Origin: Zygnema circumcarinatum | Lineage: Eukaryota; Streptophyta; Zygnematophyceae; Zygnematales; Zygnemataceae | Direction of reading: 5' to 3' | NCBI GenBank assembly: GCA_037447605.1 | Contig: CM074815.1 | Location: 1,959,068 to 2,023,067, forward strand | Length of the DNA stretch: 64,000 bases | Position numbers and translations under genes: made by a program | The notes under the pieces: generated by a model | What the model was told of the DNA's origin: nothing | The model's database searches: none | What the model saw: only the letters and a program-made list of their open reading frames with translations | Part shown: one piece after another, positions 40,852-52,477 of the stretch | Layout of the letters: every line of letters begins with the position of its first letter | Position numbering within the stretch: the stretch's first letter is position 1

Positions 40852-43800
40852 TCAAATCGCGCCCTCGTCTCCATCAACATCAACATCAACATCTTCGTCC
40901 TCATCCTCCCTCTTCACCACCTGCTTTCACCGCACTTGGGGTTATCAGGCTTCGAGAGAGTAGTCCCTTACTCTACAAGCAACACATAGCTTCGTACTTC
41001 GTGGAGCAATACTAGCTTCGTACACAAAGTAACGTCTTTCTGAGGTATGCTTAAGCATTTATAGGGAAGTAAAACAGCAAATACAGACAGCCACATATGA
41101 CAGTCACAACCACAGCAGCCATTCCAGCACACTAGTAAGACACAGATGGAAATAAAACCAGCGCGAGGATGGCAAGAAAAGGGATGGAGGTGAGGAGGAA
41201 AAGGGAGACCAAGAGCTGAGAGGAGAGGGGACTGGTGGGATAAAGTTAGAGGGAGAGAGAAAGTTTGGAAGGAGGGCACAGAAGGACGAGAGGAGGAATG
41301 GGAATAGGTTCAAGGAGCGTACAGAGAGTGTATCCTTTCTTTCTTCTTTATCCCGAGGAGCATTCTGTTGTGAGGCCATTCCTCCGTCTGCCACTGACTT
41401 AGCCTCGTCTTCCGCTGATTTTAAGCCTCCCATATCCAAAGCCATGGGCTCTGAAGCCTCAACTTCGCCTGCTGATAACATCGTCTCAGTTTTCCTCCTC
41501 AAAAGAAGCTGATTATGATCCAACCCCTCTGCCTGCAGGGGACAGAAAGTGCGTCTATAAGGAACGAAAGCTGCTTCAATGCACATAAACTAGAAGAGAT
41601 GTATCAGGAACTCTTTCCAATGCTCTTTGACGTCCTCCCTCCTGTAAGCACAGTACTTAAAAAGAAAGAAAAAAAAAAGAAACCGCAAATGCTTTCACTC
41701 ACTTCGTACATGTGCACGCTCACATCCCTTTCGGTTGCTCCATAGTCAATTTCCACATCCTTCATGCCCGGCATTTTTGCGTGCCTACTTATGCGGCCCT
41801 CATCTACTTCTTCGTCTTTCCTTCTCTGCCTTTGTCTGCTGTTATCACCATCCTCCCTCCCATCTTCAGATTTTTTTCTTCTTTGAAAATGTGCGTCATT
41901 AGATGGATGGCCATGAGAGGGATCGAACCCATCCGTCTCCGTTCCTGCAGCAGAGACCAAGAGGCAAGAAAAGATGTGCAGATTTGAATCCTCTGCAAAA
42001 ACACACTGTCTCAGATGCAATCAAGGAAGCATTATTGCTCAAGTCACGCCTGTTTTGGTCACTCGAGGTAATCATCTAAAAGGGACGAAGGCTGGAAGCA
42101 GAGGAATATCAGAACGACTCTTCACACTGCGCATACCCCTTGCAGATGGCTCTTTGTTCAGATTCATGGAAAACTCATCTTCCCGTTTCCATTTTCCCAC
42201 ATCTGCATGTCTCTCTGTGACTTCACCTTGAGGGCCACTTCCAGCAGATCCATGAGCTGCAGATGTCCCTCTATCGGTAGCTGCATTGTTGATCAGATTT
42301 TGCTCCTGCTGCTCCTCCTCAGGCTGCATTTCCTCCACCAGCTTATGTAACTTGCTTTGAAATCTGCAACCAGAAAATCAAACAACGGAAGTACGTTAAG
42401 TCACTTGAGTATCCCCGCCTTTTTCAACCTGCTCTTTCTTTCCCGTCTTAACTCCCTTTGGCATGACCACAACTATGTGGAAATGCATGAATGGGAGGGA
42501 AATATGATGAGGAAGGGCGAGCAGTGGAAGACACCGTCGATAGGAAGTAAGTGATGAGTAGAGAGAGAGGAGGCGAGAGAAATGGACGAGGAGGGAATGA
42601 CAACTAATGAAAGCACATAACTACCACTTGCAGTAATGCCGATCATTACAGGCACATGTTCCATGTCTCCATACCAATGCCCCACCTCCGGACATTAGGG
42701 CTTCTAGAATGAAGAAAGTAGCTGTAACAAGTACTATGCTTGAAATGAAAGACTTACTTCTTAACATCATCTTGCGCCCGCACAACACGCTGATGTGCTT
42801 TAATGAGCTTCTTTAACTTTCCCATCATTCTGAAACCCCATGCCTCCACCACCATATGGCGGAAACATCAGACGTCGCCTCTTACCCCTTCTTGTTAGAT
42901 TCACTCCAAAAACTAAAAAAACCACAGCTAGTACCCTCTTCCTCATGCTAGACACACAGTCCAAATTAAATGTGGTGAGAATGAAGAAATTTATGGAGAT
43001 TGCTTCCACCAGATGAACCATGTACATCCCTTCGCCCAGGTAGGAATGACCAAAATGTAATGAGTCAAATGCCTCTTTCGATTACGCAGAGCTCGAAAAA
43101 ATGGTGAGTATTGCGTACATATTCATCATATCCAACCATGTCAAGATCGTAAGACGTATCGAGGGATATTGCTTAACTCCAAGCCCGACACAACCTCGAA
43201 ACCATTGTCATACGAGCAATCAGAGGCAAACAACTTCACACCATCTCTGAACAAAAAGTTCAAACGTGATTCCACATGGTTGACGAAAACTGGATGTGAA
43301 AGGCCATCAAGCTCTCCTTGAAACGAACATTGCATTTTGAACTGGTAAGCCTACCGAAAAAGACATTTCTACGCATACTTATTACTATTACTTATTAATA
43401 TTGAGCAAGTTACGAAGTAGTAGTCTTACGCCTGTGCACCCTCTTCCGCTTCTTGCAGATTCGACTCCAAAGCTGCCACTTGAGCAGTCAGCTCCTTCGA
43501 CCCTCTGCGCTTTTCGTCTGATTTTTCCTGAAATCCCAAAACATTACGACAAACGATTCTGAATTCATATAAAGAGTTAAGTAGAGGTTAGACCAGACTT
43601 AGAACCCATTGTCCGAAACATGACTGCACTTGATGATTCATCGAGAATTGAGCCGAGTGATGGCGTGAGTAGAGAATCCTGGCGAGCAACATACCTCGAG
43701 AATCTTCCGTGCATCATTCAGACTTTGAATCTCCGTTTGCAGCAATTTCTTCTGCAAGGTATAAAGATTAAATAGTTAAAACGGCACCCATAACGCATCC

Positions 43801-46009
43801 AAGTACTCTGTCTGTCTCTCTCTGACTTACTTAGAAAATATCTCACCTCCTTTTTCAGATCTTCCACGTCAACTGACGATCTTCCATAGCCCTTGGCAGC
43901 ACTTCTTTCCCACAAGTCCTGCCGCTCATGTGATTCTTGGACTCTATTTCCATCTGGCAATTCCTCACTCCGAGGATCACTTCGGTCTCCATGTGGCCTC
44001 CTTACATCTTTGCTGTTCAGACAAATAGTTCAGAACTCCAACTTAATCAAAAGGAGCAAGCAGCTTTTTGTTCAAGTACTTCGCTGTTAACAGATTGACT
44101 GACCAAAAGGTCAGCTATCCATGAAACTTGCTCTGTCACTACCGAAAAGAAGGGGGGGGGGGGGCGCAGGCCATTCACCGCCTTTCCCTCAAACAATCCA
44201 ATTTTCACTTTACGTTCTTCTCAGCTGTAAGGGCATACTCCTTATTCAGAAGCACGTAATATAAATAGCAAGACGAACACACCTGCTCCGAGGAGGAGAA
44301 CGGCGAGGAGATCGTGAACGACTTTGACGCCTAGGTGGTGAAAGGGACAAAGATCGACCTGCCAACTTATTTCATCAGACAAATTTTTAGAAAAGAGATC
44401 CAAAAGCAAAAAAAAAAGGGCAAAACCCAGCTTAGCATAAAGCAGCACACAAGCCCATCCGCAGCTGTCAAGCCAACAGATATATAAATAGAGGTGCTCT
44501 GACATGTGGCTCACTATGATTCGAGCCAGTCGTAACGTCCTACTTAACCACGAGCAGTAGATGTTAGACGACAAGACAGAAAGGCAGTATTAGATTCAAG
44601 ATAAGCTGTCCATACTGTCAGCTTACCACCTGTTCGCGGAGGAGATCTGCGAGAGTCATATCTTCGGCGTCCTTCAGGTGATCGTCGAGAATAACGGTCT
44701 AAACGTTCCCGGAGATCTCCACCTCGATGGCCGGAATACCTCTCTGTAAAACGAGCAGCACAGTTAGAAAGACAAAAAAATGATCGAAAGCTTATTGTTG
44801 CGAAAGAAAACAAAAGACGTAGAAATTTCAGCTACAGCCTTGAGGGGCAGCGAGTAATCAATGACTGAGATTATGATCCATCACTAACGCCGCATAGGAA
44901 TGGTGGGGAACATGTGAAAATCCTTCCAGCAGGGCCGGGGAAGGACAGAGGGAGGAAGTTTGGGAGGGGGAGGAAAAAAGTGGAAGAGTAGAGAGGGAAA
45001 CAGAGTTATATAGCGGGGTTGCAGAGGTGATAGAAAGAAAGACGGAGAGGAACTAAGAGATTCAGGGAAGGGACTGAGCGGGAAAAAGAAAGAGAAAAGG
45101 AACAGTGAGAATAAGAAAATAGAACAAATGCTAACAGTTTGTACTCCTGCAGTTCTGTCCTAGACGGTTCATGCAGTTTGATGATGCCTCCGTTTGAGCA
45201 AGCACCACAGAACGAGCATTCCAGAAGAGTACTCACTGGCTGAGGAAAGGAACCCTCAGTAACATCTGATGCAGATAATAGTTGAACTTCCATAACTTAC
45301 AAATACCAGTAACAAAACAACAGGTTCGTAGATTTGCTGCCAGAAGCTGAAGGATAAAGCCAAAAATAATGAGGCATAGAAATTTCACGACAAACGCAAA
45401 ATATTATCAACCAGGCACGACGAGAAATAAAGTAAACCCTGCAAACACCCGAATACCACCGATGACATGCTGGAAAGCCGCATCGGTCTGTTGGCCGTCA
45501 TAATAATCATCTTTCTTCCATGCCTTTAATGCCTCTCAACCAATCCCTTCACCTTCGGCCACAACCATCCCTTAGTCGCTTCACAGCTCACGCTCAGCTA
45601 ACAACGATTCAAACCTATCCTGACGCAACAAATGGCCAATAAGCAAAAACGAGCTCAGCTCCATGGGACGTAACTCATTCAGACACCACCTCTTCGGCAT
45701 TACGTAATGACTACAGACTGGCCAACCATTACATTCAAGTCAGTTAGCTGGCTTTCTTTTCCTCGCAATGTACTGGTTTTGCAGCTCCTAGCGCACCGGC
45801 TGGCTAACTATTTCCCCCTTGGGTGCATCATGCAAGTCATGCTGTGTAGAAGTTCCAGCAATGATAAAGCAATTTCACTTACCGCCTCCAAAAGGTGGCG
45901 CTTTTCGCAACTCGTCCTCTCCATGGGCGAATGTACAACTGGCGCGTGGACAGCTACCTCGAGCAAAGAGAGAGCAGAGCTTCGTCTTATACAGATCTCT
46001 GTACGCCAT
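40852..46009 (-). CDS. CCCH zinc-finger protein with RS-rich and coiled-coil regions (plant C3H13-like)
   Basis: Twelve exons on the minus strand (46009-45883, 44743-44627, 44358-44283, 44012-43847, 43751-43695, 43527-43430, 42829-42758, 42363-42137, 41944-41703, 41641-41591, 41532-41323, 40920-40852) join in phase to 503 residues. The N-terminus YKTKLCSLFARGSC...SCTFAH has a CCCH finger (C12, C20, C25, H29). It is followed by GDLRERLDRYSRRSPEGRRR and an Arg/Ser-rich stretch (RRQSRSRSPRRSPPRSR), then a coiled coil, a KLKKLIKAHQRVVRAQ segment and an acidic C-terminus (EDEDEDVDVDVDGDEG). This order matches plant zinc-finger CCCH-domain protein 13. RS tails and CCCH fingers suggest RNA binding or splicing; the exact role is unknown. 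The first intron is 1.1 kb. The second-to-last introns use weak donors, so the C-terminal third is less certain. Confidence 0.85.
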
Positions 46010-47315
46010 TTCCCTCCGCTTCGACGCTACTGTCCAATACGCGCTCAAAGTAGCTCACAGCCAAATACGGCAAACTCTGAACTCACAAATATTGCATTCC
46101 CTCCGTCTCATCAATAGAACTCTGCTCCGAGAAGATGCAGGAGGACAAATATTAATGCCCGCAAACGCTCGTTTCCTTTAGCGCGGAGGAATAGCTCTCC
46201 TCCCTGCAGCATAGCAGAGCCCTGTCACAGTTTTAGGGATAAGGGCCGCCAACTGGGAGTACTGTCCTGCAGACGACTGCCCACCGTTCCGCTGTCACAG
46301 TTCCGTTTCTCCTTACAGTTCAACAATCAAGCTGTAACGCGATGACACGTGTCGTTTCCATGCAATAATCTTGGCAACGCTCCATTTTTAAAACTGCTAC
46401 AGTCAACGGTCATAGAGCTGTGTAGTCAAATCACGCGACACGTGGCGTGTTCTCGAGCAAAGTCCGAAAAACTCGCCGGTGGAAATCCAACGGTCAAATT
46501 TCCTGTGAGTCGACACGTGGCATATCCACGACGAAGGTCAACGGTCAAACGGCTGCCCGATTGGTGACACATGGCGATACCGAGATTAATAAAATACCAC
46601 AAATACGATAGTTTCGATATCAATATATCCATCATTGATATGAATATCGACATGGATAGTATTTCGATACGATAGTATTTGATAAACTGTTTGGAGATAT
46701 CTTACGATATGTCGCGCAAAATTTCTTCACGGAAGTTCAGTTTGGCGCCCTGCACCCCTCGGAACTTTGCGAGTCGCGTATAAACCAATCAAAAGTTTGC
46801 CACGTGTACAAATTTGACACGTGGTAAATCGCCATTGGAAGAAGCTTCTTAAAGTTCACAGCGGAGGGCCTTGGTAAGCCCTTGGCCCTTACTCCGCATG
46901 CTTCCCTTCGCGCCTTCCCTCGGACAGGGAGAGGGAGAGGGAGGGAGGCAGGGAGGCAGGGCACCTCGCCCGTCCAGCATCCTCCATCCAACCTCCATTA
47001 AATTGTAAGGACCCTTCTCTTCGCTAACCTGCTACCCCTTCTCTTTCGCCTCCTTTAGTCTAAAAACTTTTTTTTCTTGCTTTTCAATGTCTTTGTTCTT
47101 TGTTCCATGAGCCGTAGCCGGAAACAGAGAATTGAAAGAGATGTTGAATATGAAGTCGAAGCTATCCTTACTCACCGCGATTATTTCAAAGATGGGCTTT
47201 CCAGACGACAATATCTCGTAGAATGGATGATGGGCCTCAATCTAACTCGTGGGAACTCGAGAGAAATCTCTCTAATTGCAGGGGTATTCTCCGAGACTAC
47301 CTGGAAGTCGTAGCC
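46010..47315. promoter_or_regulatory. Bidirectional upstream region of genes 9 and 10, rich in ACACGTGG elements
   Basis: Divergent genes border this stretch. CACGTG cores in GACACGTGTC/GACACGTGGC contexts occur near 46346, 46438, 46514, 46801 and 46817. GATATCGATA-like AT-rich palindromic sequence lies at about 46605-46700. The 5' leader of gene 10 probably begins near 46980-47050. A short frame from 47107 (start MSRSRKQRIERDVEYEVE) is probably not coding, though it is not excluded. Confidence 0.5.
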
Positions 47316-50125
47316 ATGGCGGCTCCTGACTTGGCCGCAGACATTACGCGGATGTATGAGAAGCTGCAGCAGGCGGCGGAGAGAGCAGGCGAAGGAGACG
47401 CGGTGGTTCTGGCAGAGGAGGATCGAGCAGTGGATATTCTCAAGCAGCTGAAGAAATGCAGAATCACAACGGAAGTTTTAGTCGCTACGCAGGTTGTGCT
47501 TTGGTTCTGTACATGAATTGTGGCTGGTGAAGCAGTGTGCAGAATGGGCTTGTATGGAGATAATTGCGATTAGGCCGGGGGTTTGATGGGTTAGGCCTGG
47601 AAACCCTCTTTTTACAAAACTCTGATTTATTAAACCCTTAGGATCTCTACGACGCTAACCCTCCCTCCCTCCCTCCCTCCCTCCCACCCAGCCTCCCTCC
47701 CACCCAGCCTTCCTCCCTTCCTCCCTCCAGGAGGGGCTTCTTGGGGGGTGAAAAGATGAAACTAGGGTTATTGAAAGCAGCGGCTGCGTTAAAGCGCTCC
47801 TCTTCTTGGCTTTTAATTTGGCGATGGAGCTATTGATAGTTACTGATAGTTTCCAAAGCTTTCTGGAACATCTAGGGTTTAAGAAAGTCTCGAATTTCTT
47901 AGATTTAGAAAAAGGATTTTGTTATTTGCACACTTTCTTTGGCCAGATACACACCTTTTAAAAGACCAAAAACCCTAAAAAGCCTAAAATAAAATCTGAC
48001 CAGCGAAAAGGTGTGTATCTAGCCAAAAGGTGTGTAAATAGACCCTAAGTAGAAAATTATCTTTTCTAAAAAAATGTCGCAATTTTCTCAACGCTTCGGA
48101 AGTGTCTCAGTGCGCCCGTATCCCAACAAAGGCATTGAGAGATTATAGGGGAATGTTTCAGTCCATCTTTCAATCATAGAGCGTTCTCCCTGATTTCAAA
48201 TCGTGACGAGGGAAGAAATCTTTGCTGGCGTCTTCATTTGACTCTTTAATGTAGCTCGTAACGTTTCAGGCTTTCTAGAATCTCGGGATGTCAGGCGAAG
48301 GTGAACTAGGAACAACAGCAAGCTTCTTATAGACTGTAATTCAGGTTACTATAGTCATATAGGCAATGTTTTTTGTATTTGGATTGTATACTGAGCTAAC
48401 AGGTATATTCTGCTGAAGTGGTTTGGCCTCAGACGGCAGGATATCGCTGAAGGGTTAGGAATTCCTTTCGAGCTCTTTTGTTTTTTATATGAAATTTGAT
48501 GCCAAACTTGGAAACTGAGCCGTAAATTGATTTGATTGAAATATTTATCCTTCTGGAGAGTATTGCGCACTGGACCTGCGGTTCTGTAGCTATTTCATCG
48601 TCTTTCCCTGAACGAATGCAGAAACGTCTATTCCTTTCTCGGCCGTGGAGATCACATGCAGATCCTCTCTGCTGATCTCACTAGCTTTATGTTTTACAAG
48701 CTGTAAAATCAGGCTTTCTTCAGTACTGAATTTGATTGACACTGAGCATGTTCACATACATCCTTAGCAATAAACTACTACTATCGCTGCTACCATTGCT
48801 AAGTGCCCATTCGTTTTTAGTGGGTATATTATTCTATCTAACGTATCATTTGATGATTGAATGACTCTCTCCTACAGGTTGGCAAGAAGCTTCGGAAGCT
48901 GACAAAACATCGGAGCTCAAAGATAGCGGCTGCAGCGTCTCTGCTTGTGGAGGCATGGAAGCAAGTTGTCGCAGCAGAGGCAAGTTGTAAAGCATCTCCT
49001 GCAGGGGAACAGGCGGGCAGCAGCAACTCCATCAAAACATCAAATGGGGGCAATAATGGGAATAAGTCGATGCCGGAGTCTCCAAAACCGCATAGCTTAA
49101 CTGGATTGGTGAGTCCTCCAAGTAGTGGAAAGTGGGAGATGAAAGGGGCTCCGACGTCAGATGATTCACTGGTGAGAAATGGAGCTACAAATGGGACTGT
49201 GAAGACGGAGCCTACAAAAACAGTGTCTATGAAGACGGAGTTAGTGAAGACAGAGCCGGTGAAGATAGAACCCTTCGATGTGAAGAAGCTTCCTAAGGTT
49301 GGAGATGTTTCACGGGATAAGTTCAGGGAGTTGGTAGCCACGGGATTGGGAATGGTGGCGGGAGAGTTGGCGGAGGAGCATAAAGATAAGGCAACACCTT
49401 CTCACGTGATTAAAGTGACAGTGGCTGTGGAGTCTGAAATGTGGAAGATGTATGGTGGACCAAAGAAAGACAAGGTAAGCCAAAAAAACCCTGTACCTGT
49501 AAATGTGAAGTCGCTGTTTCCCTTTCCTTCTCCCTCTCCCTCTCCCTCGCCCAGTCCCTCTCCCTCTCCCTCTCCCTCTCCCTCTCCCTCTCCCNNNNNN
49601 NNNNCCTCTCTCCCTCTCCTCTGCCTCTCCCTCTCCCTCACCCCCCTCCCTCTCCCTCTCCCTCTCCCTCTCCCTCACCCCCCTCCCTCTCCCTCTCCCT
49701 CACCCCCCTCCCTCTCCCTCTCCCTCGCCTACTCCCTCTCCCTCCCACTTTCTGTTGTGGTGCCATCTATGCAGGAATACAAGGCAAAGTATCGGGCGAT
49801 CTCTTTCAACATCAAAGACGCCAACAATCCGGACCTTAGGAGACGGGTCCTCTTGGGGGAGGTGACGGCAGCGCAGCTTCTGACGATGAATGCGGACGAG
49901 ATGGCGAGCGATGCGCGGAGGAGGGAGAAGGACAAGATCGAAAAAAAGATGCTCTTTGAGTCCACTCGGGGAATGACCATGACTGCGAGTACGGACCAGT
50001 TCAAGTGTGGGAAATGCGGGCAGCGCAAAACCACTTACTATCAGATGCAGACAAGGAGTGCGGACGAGCCCATGACCACCTATGTCACGTGTCTGAACTG
50101 CACCAACAGGTGGAAGTTCTGCTGA
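47316..50125 (+). CDS. TFIIS: Transcription elongation factor TFIIS (S-II)
   Basis: Three exons (47316-47492, 48878-49474, 49775-50125) join in phase to 374 residues. The N-terminal LW/TND helical domain spans exon 1 and the start of exon 2 (ILKQLKKCRITTEVLVATQ then VGKKLRKLTKH). A Ser/Thr/Lys linker follows, then the central Pol II-binding domain (VSRDKFRELVATGLG, NIKDANNPDLRRRVLLGEV, RREKDKIEKKMLFES). The C-terminal zinc ribbon has C336, C339, C364 and C367 with the catalytic acidic pair D355-E356 in RSADEP. TFIIS inserts this hairpin into stalled RNA polymerase II and triggers transcript cleavage. The second intron carries a CTCCCT microsatellite and ten undetermined bases (49596-49605). 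The upstream in-frame ATG at 47223 is not used by relatives. Confidence 0.95.
47921..48043. mobile_element. Small inverted-repeat element (MITE-like) in TFIIS intron 1
   Basis: Arms of about 38 bp lie at 47921-47959 and 48006-48043. The left arm contains GGCCAGATACACACCTTTT and the right arm contains its near-complement AAAAGGTGTGTATCTAGCC. The loop holds AAAACCCTAAAAAGCCTAAA. A clear target duplication was not found. Confidence 0.6.
49520..49745 (+). repeat. CTCCCT hexanucleotide microsatellite with assembly gap
   Basis: Near-perfect repeats of CTCCCT fill much of TFIIS intron 2. They are interrupted by ten N at 49596-49605 and by CACCCC variants. The true length is unknown because the gap sits inside the array. 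Confidence 0.9.
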
Positions 50126-52477
50126 GGGGGGGGAGCAGTGTCTGCAGCTGATGGTGGAGTGAGAGGGAGAGAGAGACGGGGATAGGGGTGTGGGAGAAGG
50201 GGAGACCGGGGGGGGGGGGAGGGGGTGAGGGGGGAGTGGGAGCAACTGCACGACCATGTCTATATTGTAGACCTATATGGGGGAGAGCATGGGAATTAGG
50301 ACCAGTTAGGATTTCGAAGGGGACGGGCCTCTGGTTTGAATGCCGACTTGGGCGAAAGGAGAACATTCGAGACCACAAAGCATGAAGTCGAGAAAGGCAC
50401 ATATTCAGGCAATTGTTGATGGGAAATGAATGCATAGGATATGCCTTATTTTAAAGCCCTGTTTTAAGGCAAGGGACTGTAGGGTTGGCACGTCGGCAGT
50501 GGAAGTAAGTAGAGCTGTGAGTAGAACTGTTGTGTAGTGGCTCCATGACGGGCACCCGTCACGTCGCGCTGAAGCGGCTTCAGGAGGGGGCTTCGAAGGG
50601 GGTGGATGAATATGTCAAGAATCGATAGGTGAGAGTTGGGAATGGGCTCTTGTGCAGGGAGTGGTTGATTGTCAATAATCGAGAGGTGGCAATTGTAGGG
50701 CTCTTTTAAATGGAGGAGATAAGTGTCAAGAATCGAGAGGTGAGAGTCGGTGCTTGAGTCCCTACGTGAAAAATAAAGTTCCCCCGCCTTCATTTCGAAG
50801 TGCCATTTCATTTCCCTGGAGACCATCCATCTCATTTGAGAACGAGAGGATGGACACTGCCATGCGAAGAGGTGCAGAGTTCAACACTTTCCCACCGTGA
50901 GCTAAGAACGAGCAGAGGGAATATGAAGTAGAGAGGGGAAGAGAAGTGGGAGTGAGGGAGGGGTGGGGGGGGGGAAGGGGGAGCGGGGGCAGAGAGTGGT
51001 GGGCGGGAGAGAATGGGGCAGAGAGTGGTGGGGGGGAGAGAGAGAGGGGGGGTGAGAGAGAGGCAGAGTGTGTTGGGGGGGAGAGAGACGAGGCAGAGAG
51101 TGGTGGGGGGGAGAGAGAGGGGCAGAGTGGGGAAGGATGGGAAGAGGAGGAGGGGAGGGGAGGAGGGGAGGTTGGAGACCAGCCAAAGACGATTTTATTC
51201 ACATGTCTACACAGGAGTGTTCCTGGTTTTGGCTTACAGGAAGATTATGAAGGCTGTTACGACTACGCTGCAGGCAACAACAAGTTGACCAATGTCTGTA
51301 TCACGTCTCTAGACGGACCCATTGTCTTAACAGTTCAGAAGATGAGATTCCGATCAATGAGTTATCCCTCTCCTCGATCAATGCAAACTTCTTCTTTTCT
51401 TCTTAGAAACTTACTTTACAGGATATCCTTCAACTTAAGAACCCTGATCTGAAACCCTTTTTGGCTTTTACGTCTCGTGAGGAGTCAAGCTTTCGAGCAC
51501 ACCTTTGTCCACGTGACGATTCCCTATTCGTTTATATTAATATATAGTCCATGTGGCGCGTCGCCATTAGTAGACTTTTACATTGTTTTTTATCTCACGC
51601 GGCGAATTTCTATGGCAGATGCTTAATTCTGGTTTCACAGTAGTGGGCGACCCTCGAGAGTTCCGTGGACACGTGTCAGGGATGTGTGACTAGCGTCAAG
51701 CGGCTTCCGTTCCGCGCACCCCCCTGGAGTTCCAAAGTGGTACAATGCCATGTTGCAAGCTGCCATGTTTGCCAGTACTTTCTCCATACTGTGTGTGGCA
51801 GCAGCCGCAGCACTGAGCAGGGAGAAGCTTACGCTGGTCTCACGATGACCCAACAAAGCATACAGTACTCAAAATGCCCATTTCAACTCTGATGTCGAAG
51901 TTGTTGTTTGTTTGTTTTGTTTTGTTTCGTGCTTAGGTCCATTGTGACCAGTTAAGTTTCTCGTGGTTCCCCATGATGATTTTGTCCATGTACATTTGAT
52001 GGCATCATCGCCATCGTGAGATCAATGCCGCATCCTTCTTCTTATTTCGAATGTCCACTATTCGAAGGACACTCCAATCAACAGATCTCCCTCTGCTTTA
52101 CCCAAATTCATGCGAAATTAACAAACAAAGAGTTCTGTTAACTCAAAGACAAGAGGAGCCAAAGTACAAACTCGAGAATTGGGTGGTTAGTGTCCAACCT
52201 CTATAAAAAACGAATGAGGGTCGCTAAGTCCGTACACTTGCTTTGCCCCATGAACCCAACACCTTTCATCAAATAAAAACGATGGGTCCCACCGAGACTC
52301 TTGATCCTTTAGCCACGAGTCTTTTAGTTATTATGCTAAATCAAGCAACCATGAAAGAATTTATCCGCCCCTCCACTTACCAGAGCTCCTCCACTCAATG
52401 AGCGCATACAGTGGCCTCAGGTGCTGACTAGAATGGAAAGTTATTTCGGTCCAGATGGAAAAATAGAGGACTGCATT
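50126..52477. other. Convergent intergenic region with G-rich and purine minisatellites
   Basis: Downstream DNA of genes 10 and 11. G-runs lie at 50126-50240. A purine minisatellite built on GGCAGAGAGTGGTGGG units lies at about 50950-51130. The strings GGTCTCACGATGACC (51836) and CCATGTACATTTGATGG (51986) are shared with 40.3-40.4 kb. Long frames here arise from the purine bias and have no domain. Confidence 0.5.
50946..51135 (+). repeat. Purine-rich minisatellite
   Basis: Units such as GCAGAGAGTGGTGGGGGG and GAGAGAGAGG alternate. The purine strand is the plus strand. It lies between convergent genes. Confidence 0.75.

Noticed and set aside
41921-41940. GGGTTCGATCCC, which looks like a tRNA T-arm/B-box (minus strand)
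   Set aside because: It lies inside a coding exon of the CCCH protein. No acceptor stem, D-arm or anticodon arm can be placed around it.
47107-47313. Short frame beginning MSRSRKQRIERDVEYEVE upstream of TFIIS
   Set aside because: It has no recognisable domain, overlaps the probable 5' leader, and is not continued by an exon. It could be an upstream ORF, but nothing supports this.
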